Assembly: GCF_900497805.2 (NCBI RefSeq)
Contig: NW_020954569.1
Location: 20,432,774-20,496,773, forward strand
Direction of reading: 5' to 3'
Origin: Vombatus ursinus
Taxonomy: Eukaryota > Chordata > Mammalia > Diprotodontia > Vombatidae
DNA length: 64,000 nt
The position numbers and the translations under genes were made by a program. Positions within the stretch are counted from its first letter, which is position 1, and each line of letters begins with the position of its first letter. Shown here piece by piece: positions 57,163-64,000 of the stretch. The notes under the pieces are model-generated. The model did not search any database. It was not told the DNA's origin and saw only the letters and a program-made list of their open reading frames with translations.

Positions 57163-58166
57163 TTACCAAATTCATAAATTGTCAAAGTATATGAACAGGC
57201 AGTTTTCAGATGAAGAAATTAAAGCTATCTATAGTCACATGAGAAAATGCTCTAATCAATAGTGATTAGAGAAATGCACATCAAAACACTCCAAGGTACC
57301 ACATCACACCTATCAGATTAGCCAACATGACAAAACAGGAAAATGATAAATATTGGAGAAGATGTGGGAAAATTGGAATACTAATGCATTGTTTTTGGAG
57401 TTGTGAAATGATCCAACCATTTTGGAGAGCAATTTGGAACTATACCCAAAGGGCTATAAAAATGTGCATACCCTTTTACCCAGCAATAGCACTTTTAGGG
57501 CTATATCCCAGAGTTCATAAAAATAGGAAAAGGACCCACATGTACAAAAATATTTATAGCAGCTCTTTCTGTGGTGGCAAAGAATTAGAAATTGAGGTGA
57601 TGCCTATCAATTGGGGAATGGTTGAACAAGTTGTGGTATATGAATGCAATGGAATACTATTGTGCTATAAACAATGATGGGCTAGCAGACTTCAGAAAAA
57701 CCTGGAAAGACTTATATGGACTGATGCTGAATGAAGTGAGCAGAACCAGGATAGCATTGTACACAGTAACAGCCACATTGTGTGATAACTGACTTTGATA
57801 GACTTAGCTCTTCTCAGCAATGCAAGGATCTAAGACATGTCTAATAGTCTCATGATGGAAAATACTATCCACATCCAGAGAAAGAACTATGGAGTTTGAA
57901 TGCAGATCAAAGCATATTATTTGCTCTTTTTTTCCTTCTATTTTGTTTCCTCTTTCTTGTGGTTCCTCCTATTGGTTCTAATTCTTCCTTACAACATGAC
58001 TAATGTGAAAATATGTTTAATAGGAATGTACAGGTAGAGCCAATATCAGATTGCATGCCATCTTGGAGAGGGAGGCAGGAAAGGAGGGTGAGAAAAATTT
58101 AAAACTCAAAAGCTTATGGAAGTGATTGTTGAAAACTATAAATAAATTGATAAAAAAAGGAAAAAG
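57163..58166 (+). mobile_element. L1 3' end nested in HAL1-B, 5'-truncated
   Basis: ORF2 C-terminal and 3' UTR: tatgaacaggcagttttcag, gattagagaaatgcacatca, gcaatttggaactataccca, cagactccagaaa-type aagacttcagaaaaacctgg, gctgaatgaagtgagcagaa, and aaaactcaaaagcttatgga. The flanks agaaaaacaaatgat (57148-57162) and aaaaaaagaaatgat (58167-58181) form the target duplication, and HAL1 ORF1 sequence resumes directly after it. The 116-codon frame at 57327-57677 (GKIGILMHCFWSCEMIQPFW) is the L1 ORF2p C-terminus. Confidence 0.9.
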
Positions 58167-58937
58167 AAAAAAAGAAATGATATAGAGAACATATCAAGAA
58201 AGAGAACATAACCTGAAAGCTATGATCAAAAATAATCTTGATAAAATAATACAAGAAATAATTAAAGAAAATTGTCCTGAAGTGTTCAAACAAGAGGGGA
58301 ATATAGAAACAGAAAAAAAGAAATACACCTATCACCACCTGAAAGAGATCCTATGAGGAAAATCTACAAGAATATCATCATTAAATTCCAAAACCCTAGC
58401 TAAGGAGAAAATATTATGAGCAACAAGAAAAAAAAACAAATAAGGTGGAGTCACAATTAGAATCACACAAGACCTAGCAGCAGCTACACTAAAAGACCAC
58501 AGGTCTTGGAACACTATGTATCCAAGAATTAAAGAACTGGAGTTGTGGCCAAAATATCATACATGGCAAAGTTTAGCATAATACTGAATGAAAAAAATTA
58601 TATTCAATGAATTGCCAGACTTTTAGGATTTTGTTGCAAAAATACCTGAACTTAATAGAAAATTTGACATACAAATTCAAGAGAAATATAAGATAAACAT
58701 CAAAGACTGAGATAAGGGTCTCAATAAGGACAGACTGTTTACTTTTTATATAAGGAAATGTAAAATGCATGTCTAAGATTATTATTAGTAGTTGGGTAAT
58801 TCGAAAGAAAGATTGGGATAGAACTGAGTATGATATGATTCTAAAAAGTAAAACTATTAAGGAAGAGGTAAAATTGAGCAATTATCTTATACAAATGAGT
58901 TGCAAGAGGAATAACTGACACAGAAAAATTAGATACA

Positions 58938-59010
58938 GATATATATGTATATATATATACACACACACACACATACATATATACAGGTGTGTGTTTGTGT
59001 GTGTGTAGAA
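58938..59010. repeat. TATA/CACA/TGTG microsatellite in the HAL1-B 3' UTR
   Basis: Replaces the part of the 3' UTR where the sister copy carries the CKS2 pseudogene. Confidence 0.85.
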
Positions 59011-59020
59011 GAATGCAAAA

Positions 59021-59395
59021 GTCTTCTAAATTCAGAAAGAAATAAAAGGCTAAGGGGATAGGGAGGGGGAGAAGATAAGGGAGAGATTTTTAGATCTTGG
59101 TTAAAGACAGAACAATATATACATTTAAATGGGAATTAAAGTCTACTAAATTTATAAAAAAACAAAAGGGTGAGGGAAGAGGATAAAGGTGGGGGTAAAG
59201 AAAGATGTCTAGATTAATAGGAATGGGATAAAGAGGGAATAACATATATATTGGAAGGCTATAAAAGCCTTCTAAATTCAGATAGAAACAATAGGGTAAA
59301 GGGAAAGGGTCAAGGGAGAGGATAAGGGAGTGATCATTGGAGCAGGGTAGGTTAAGTAATAGGAGGGATAGGTAGCGGGCAGAAGTAAAGTAGAG
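59021..59395 (+). repeat. Three imperfect ~125-bp repeats in the HAL1-B 3' UTR
   Basis: Each starts with gtcttctaaattcag, gtctactaaatttat or gccttctaaattcag (59021, 59141, 59267), continues aaa-caaaa/aggctaagg, and ends in a G-rich gagaggataaggg block. The sister copy has one such unit (49334-49410). Confidence 0.75.
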
Positions 59396-59756
59396 GAGTC
59401 CATAGGGATAGGAAATAAGAGACACACAAAAACCTAAAATAAAGATCAGGAGTACAATGTAGTGGGGGAGGGGGAAAGCAGGGGTAGTTATCATCTCAGT
59501 CAAAGACAAAGCTAAAATATATTTAATCAAAAAATAAAAATAGGGAAACTGCACTTTTTGTTAGCCATACTAATCAATACTGTCTTAGACTAGTTAAAAT
59601 GACTAGACAGTATAAGTTTGTAATATTGCTATGGTGTATGGAAAGACGTAGACTTATGAAGAAAGATGTTATCCACCCTCAGAGAAACAGAGGACAGACA
59701 TGTGTAGTACAATCTTACATAGATGCATATGAATGTATAGTCTAAACGTAAGTATG

Positions 59757-59950
59757 ATTTTAGATATCTAAGTATATGTATGTATGTATGTATGTGTGTA
59801 TATCTGTTTTATATCTGTGTGCATGTGTATAATATATAGATGTGTGTACACATACATGTATATAGGTATGTACACATGTATATAGGTGTGTATATATGTA
59901 TTGCATATCTATATCTAGAGATGTATAGTTACATATTTATATAGTTTATA
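59757..59950. repeat. (TATG)n/TGTA compound microsatellite
   Basis: About 190 impure bases, matching the position of the (ATCT)n/TATG array in the sister HAL1-B. Confidence 0.85.
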
Positions 59951-60007
59951 TATCTGTTAATTGTAACCTTTTCGGTGGGGTTAGAGGTGGAAGGGGGAAA
60001 AAGGACA

Positions 60008-60235
60008 AAGTAAAAAGTGCACAGCAGAGAACAGCAGAAAATTTAGGTATGTGTATATAGAGGTGTGCATGTGCATATGTTTGTGCATATATGTGTGTTA
60101 TATATGTATGTATATTATATATGTGTGTGATATATAGGTGTTTGTATATATGTACATATATATGTGTGTATGTGTATACATATATCTGTGTATACATGTG
60201 TGTATGTAAAAAGTATACAGCAGAGAACAAAATAA
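60008..60235. repeat. TG/TA microsatellite between direct repeats
   Basis: gtaaaaagtgcacagcagag (about 60010) and gtaaaaagtatacagcagag (about 60205) flank about 170 bases of tgtg/tata repeat. The sister copy has this 20-mer once (50061). Confidence 0.85.
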
Positions 60236-60485
60236 ATCTTACAAGGAAGCGATGAAAAGACGGACAGCTCTGAACACAATTTTTAGTATTTGTCATATAG
60301 GCTTCCTTGAAATGGAAATTTATTGCTGTATATTATGAATCCTCTCATGTTCTTCTGTGCACATGGCAATGATTTTTTTCTTTTATTATTTTTATTTAAG
60401 TTTTAAAGTTTATAATGTTTCTTTTTCTTCTTATTTTATATTTAATTTTTAGTATTTAAGTCTAAAATAAAAAAGAGAAAGAAAA

Positions 60486-61104
60486 AAGGTTGTGTTTTAT
60501 GAACTGCAAATTCAGTTTGAATCAACAATATAACATGGCCAAAATAAAATAAAATTCAAGCTTATTTTACTTTAATTATGTTCATATTGTTTTCTGACAA
60601 ACAAATGTACTTCTACATCAACATCTGGTAGCTATGAAAATAAGAATAATATTAAAAAACCCCTATACAATGATAAAGAATTGTATGGAATATGGATATA
60701 ACTCAATAGTGAAAGAATGAAGGTCTGACATCAAAAAAATGTTTAAGGAGCAAAAGAAATGGATAAAAATGGTGATTAAGCAAGAAGAAGACAGAATATA
60801 TGAAATCCTTCATCTATGGAATGTACTTGTTCTTGATTTTCTACTAAATATTTCACTGGTGAACACTACCTATCTGGAATACTTGTTCATCTGAGTTTAA
60901 ACACTCTTTGAGATCCACACAAATACATGTATCACATTTCTTTACCCATCCCTGCAAAAAACTTTACTCCACGAGCTCTAGTAGATCTAAGGTCAACTGA
61001 TTCAGTAGTTCTATACTCCATTTCCTACTCTTATGACTCTTGATTTCCAACCCTTTTCATCCTAAGTATCAGCATATTTTTCTCTGTATGACTATGAATG
61101 ATTT
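60486..61104. other. Unrecognised unique sequence
   Basis: No element identified. Confidence 0.4.
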
Positions 61105-61200
61105 AGGAATAAGCTATGGATCTGTGATTTCATCAGCATAGGGAACTCCTGGTGTGGGAATTTTCTCCACCAGAGCAAATAAATGTTACTTTTTTTTTAA
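61105..61200 (-). mobile_element. THER/MIR-type CORE-SINE 3' fragment
   Basis: ggatctgtgatttcatcagc, atagggaactcctggtgtgg, gaattttctccaccag: the reverse of the 3' part seen at 35990-36052. A further MIR-like piece (catcacatagctagtgaata, gaatttgaatccaagttttc) at 61430-61515 may be its other half. Confidence 0.65.
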
Positions 61201-61429
61201 ACTGGATGATCATATTGGGGAGTTGTTTAAGACGTGGCTGGTTAAAAATTGAAAACTGTGAGAAGGAAGAAAGGGACCTGAAATGGCAACTGAATTGTAT
61301 TTTGTGGCTTGCTCTTATAAAACAGAAACCAGTAGGTCAGTAAGCACCTAATTTCCAGATCATTTCAGCAGTTTTAAATTGTAGTGATAATTTCCTATAT
61401 TGCCATGAGTTTATATTTTACTTAGTAAA

Positions 61430-61515
61430 TAAATAAAAGCATCACATAGCTAGTGAATATTAGAGGTAGAATTTGAATCCAAGTTTTCTTAACTCCATCT
61501 CCAACATTCCTTCAA
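61430..61515 (-). mobile_element. MIR fragment
   Basis: Antisense acacagctagtaa-like block and gaatttgaatccaag B-box side. Confidence 0.55.
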
Positions 61516-62040
61516 TTATGCTTGTGATTTGTATGTATGTAGGTTATTTGAATTCATAACCATATATTTGTGTTTGCCTGATATTCCTTATTGTTTTGGG
61601 GAAAAAAAAAAACATTTAAGGGAAGGAGTATCTTCTGTAGTACAATTCTACCCAGTACCTCTGATCAAATTATGAGCTCAATACATGTGTCATATTAACT
61701 ATTGACACTTGAACATAATTTTCCCCACTCATTATTCCTAGTTGAGTCCCTGAGGCATACTTTTTCACCCTGACATGCTCCATCTATCCTCCTTTCAATA
61801 AATATATGTTTGGAAATGAAAATATATCAGTTTTCTCTTTGACAAATTGGGTAATATATTCAATTTTGAATCACTTATATCAATAAGCTAACATCTGTGA
61901 ATCAAAACAAAATCTTCTGTTTCTGACATTTTAAACATAGGGAAAATGTTTAGAGGTAGTTTATATTTTTTTAATTATCATAAACCAGAAAAAAATTGCC
62001 TCTTCCCCACTGAGAATCACAATATTACAACATTGCTGAA
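61516..62040. other. Unrecognised unique sequence
   Basis: No element identified. Confidence 0.4.
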
Positions 62041-62048
62041 AAATTGCA

Positions 62049-62298
62049 GGGGAGCAGTTAAGTGGCTCAGTGAATACAGGACTGGGCCTGGAGTTAAGAA
62101 GACCTGAGTTCAAATAAGGACTCAGACACTTACTGGCTCTGTGACCCTGGGCAAGTCACTTAACTCTACTTGCCTCAGTTTCCTCATCTATAAAATGATC
62201 TGGAAAAATAAATGGCAAACCATTCTGGTATCTTTCCCAAGATCACCCCAAATGGGATCACACTGTGTTAGACATGACAGAAAAATGACTAAACTAAA
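62049..62298 (+). mobile_element. SINE with RTE-type tail, full length
   Basis: ggggagcagttaagtggctc, aagacctgagttcaaataag, ctgtgaccctgggcaagtca, ctcagtttcctcatctataa, then the tail atggcaaaccattctggtat, ttgcc-like tttcccaagatcaccccaaa and ttagacatgacag. The tail matches RTE-mobilised SINEs. Flanks gaaaaattgca and gaaaaattaca are a likely target duplication. Confidence 0.85.
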
Positions 62299-62299
62299 T

Positions 62300-63330
62300 G
62301 GAAAAATTACAAAGGTTAATCTGATGCATTGCCCACATTGAAATATATATAATATAAAGTAAATCTTGCCCTTATCTCATATGTTTGGAACAAATTAAAG
62401 AATTCAAGTCCTTTTGCATTCAGGAAAATGGCTCAGTAATCGCTAATATATAATATGTTGGGGTTTTTTTCCTTTTAATGTATTAATTTTTACATTTGGC
62501 TTCTGCTTTGTATATGATATTATCTGATATCTTTTATAGAAGAGTCTCAAGAGACAGTAATATTTACAGTGCAGAAAAAATTTGTTTTGGGGATTTTTTC
62601 TTTTGGTGAGACATAATACAAATACAGACATTTAAATGGCAATACAATATTAAGCATCCTTAAAGAGTTCTACAGATATCAAAGTCAGCTATATTCTAGA
62701 ATTTAACAATTACCCTATATTTTGCCAAATTGTCACTTTTTATTTTGCTTCCTGTGTTAAGGTGAAAGATGTTTTCCTGTTGATTAAGTAGCTGAGCATT
62801 GACATAATAATGAAATATGAAATTTGCTGGATACCACTGCTAAGAAGAATCTATTACCCTAAGTAAAAGACCAACAAATTCTTTTCCAAGTCTTCATCAA
62901 AACCTCTCAAGAAATAGCATATCAGGCTAAAGAAAAGAGACCTTTCTCCTTTCAAAAGCATACACACACATACATACACACATATACATATATTTGTATA
63001 TATATATGTATATACATACATACATTCATATATACATATGCATGTAATGTCTAATTTTCTGAAAAGTAAAAATGTTGGAATTGCTAATGAGAAAAATAAA
63101 TATGTTGACTGGCAGTGTTCTTAGAAGTTGAATTTGAGAAAACTGGTTCCTTTAAAGTTCTTATATAGGTTGGAAACTCACATAATCACAAAGAACAATG
63201 TATTTAAAGTTTTAATTAAAAAATAAAATAACTTATCCTACTTTTATCTTTTCAATTAGTATATTTTTATTCATGTAAAATGTGACTATATGGTATTTTT
63301 TTTATTCCTTTCTGCTTATTCATGTATTTA
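62300..63330. other. Unrecognised sequence with a CATA microsatellite at 62960-63045
   Basis: AT-rich. Besides the simple repeat I see no element. Confidence 0.4.
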
Positions 63331-63334
63331 TTTA

Positions 63335-63590
63335 TCCAGCACAGTAGAGTGCTGGACCTGAAAACAGAAAAACCTGAGCTCAAATTTGTCCTCAGATACT
63401 TATAAGCTGTGTGATCCGGGGTAAGGCAGTTAACTTCTCTCTGTCTCAATTTCCTCATCTGAAAATGAAGATAATAGAACATCTACTTCCCATGTTTGTT
63501 GTGAGAATATAACAATATTTGTAAAGCACTTTGCAAATCTTAAAGCACTATAGAAATGATGTTATTATCATTATTATCGCTTATTTAGTA
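63335..63590 (+). mobile_element. MIR/CORE-SINE, nearly complete
   Basis: cagcacagtagagtgctgga, acctgagctcaaatttgtcc, tgtgatccggggtaaggcag, tgaaaatgaagataatagaa, gtaaagcactttgcaaatct, then (TTA)n. Confidence 0.8.
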
Positions 63591-63611
63591 GAGCAATGCC
63601 TTATTTATTAG

Positions 63612-63700
63612 AGCAATGTGTATATATGTATACATATATATACACACATACATATATGTGCATGAGTATATGTGTGTGTGTGTATGTGTGTATGTGTGTG

Positions 63701-63746
<46 letters not shown>
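63612..63746. repeat. TATA/(TG)n microsatellite
   Basis: Compound TG/TA array. The minus frame with HTHTHTHTHT is its translation. Confidence 0.95.
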
Positions 63747-63759
63747 TTTCCAGTATTGT

Positions 63760-63957
63760 GAGATAGCTAGGTGGCATACTAGATAACTGATCTTAAATCG
63801 GAAAGACATGAATTCAAATCCTTCCTCAGTCATTTATTAGGTATGACCCTAGACAAGTCACTTAACCTCTCTCAGCCTCAGTTTTGTCATCTGTAATATA
63901 CTCAATGTACACTGCAAACTTTAAAACACTATGCAAATGCTAGTTATTTTTATTATA
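63760..63957 (+). mobile_element. MIR/CORE-SINE
   Basis: gagatagctaggtggcatac, acatgaattcaaatccttcc, gtatgaccctagacaagtca, cttaacctctctcagcctca, then aaactttaaaacactatgca at the tail. Confidence 0.8.
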
Positions 63958-64000
63958 TTGTAAACATTTACTGCTTGAATTTTCATCTCTGTTGAAGGGT

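Larger units (their letters stand above)
56156..60485 (+). mobile_element. HAL1 (half-L1) family B, near full length, with nested L1
   Basis: Starts gggagaggaatctggaaaga. The 5' UTR runs to about 56740 and ORF1-like sequence starts at the ATG near 56745 (MNSQGRENPIIESYYGNRED), cut at 57162 by an L1 and resumed at 58182. The 3' UTR runs to aagtctaaaataaaaaagag. There is no ORF2 of its own. A possible imperfect duplication (aaaatgttgttttt before, aaaaaaggttgtgtttt after) brackets it. The 3' UTR shows three imperfect repeats of about 125 bp and two large TG/TA expansions. ORF1 has several breaks. Confidence 0.8.

Noticed and set aside
57327-57677. 116-codon frame as a host gene
   Set aside because: It encodes the L1 ORF2p C-terminus (HCFWSCEMIQPFW), part of the nested L1.
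59090-59554. 154-codon minus-strand frame rich in Leu, Pro and Phe
   Set aside because: It is the antisense of the purine-rich HAL1-B 3' UTR, where stops are rare on the pyrimidine strand.

Overview
The window looks like AT-rich intergenic or intronic DNA from a marsupial. The evidence is the repeat content: tRNA-derived SINEs that open ggggcagctaggtgg and run through a gtgaccctgggcaagtcac block, many MIR/THER-type CORE-SINEs, old L2 and CR1/L3 LINEs in both orientations, SINEs with RTE-type tails, marsupial-style L1s, and several 'half-L1' (HAL1) elements that carry ORF1 but no ORF2. The species cannot be fixed from these families alone. I found no host protein-coding gene, rRNA, functional tRNA gene, CpG island or CRISPR array. 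The open frames I checked fall inside repeats or are chance frames.

Layout. 1-11.5 kb: decayed MIR, L2 and L1 pieces, including a 113-bp near-perfect inverted repeat (about 1.63 and 3.2 kb) and an L2 end lying inside an L1 ORF2 fragment. 11.5-15.5 kb: a CR1/L3 endonuclease-region fragment split by a near full-length minus-strand HAL1 (family A). 15.9-24 kb: L2 fragments on both strands, a minus-strand L1 tail that itself holds a 155-bp hAT-like element, an L1 tail split by a solo LTR, a CR1/L3 3' end, and an L2 holding a pentanucleotide array and a MIR. 24-36 kb: mostly unrecognised AT-rich sequence with a second solo LTR, MIRs and two L2 pieces. 36.1-38.9 kb: a full-length plus-strand HAL1-A with a perfect 13-bp target-site duplication. 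39-45 kb: L2 and MIR pieces, an L1 whose ORF1 end is joined to its ORF2 end, and an RTE fragment. 45.5-53.1 kb: one old L1 broken up by two L2 pieces, two SINEs, a HAL1 of a second family (B) and a long L2. The HAL1-B itself contains a 5'-truncated processed pseudogene of CKS2. 53-64 kb: a 2.5-kb repeat-poor block, a second HAL1-B interrupted by an L1 tail, and a few SINEs.

Nothing here works together as a pathway. The interest lies in how the insertions are layered: four near-complete HAL1 copies of two families, their 3'-UTR duplications and antisense open frames, and several nested retroposition events that can be placed in relative order. All family assignments come from recognising sequence patterns by eye, without database searches.
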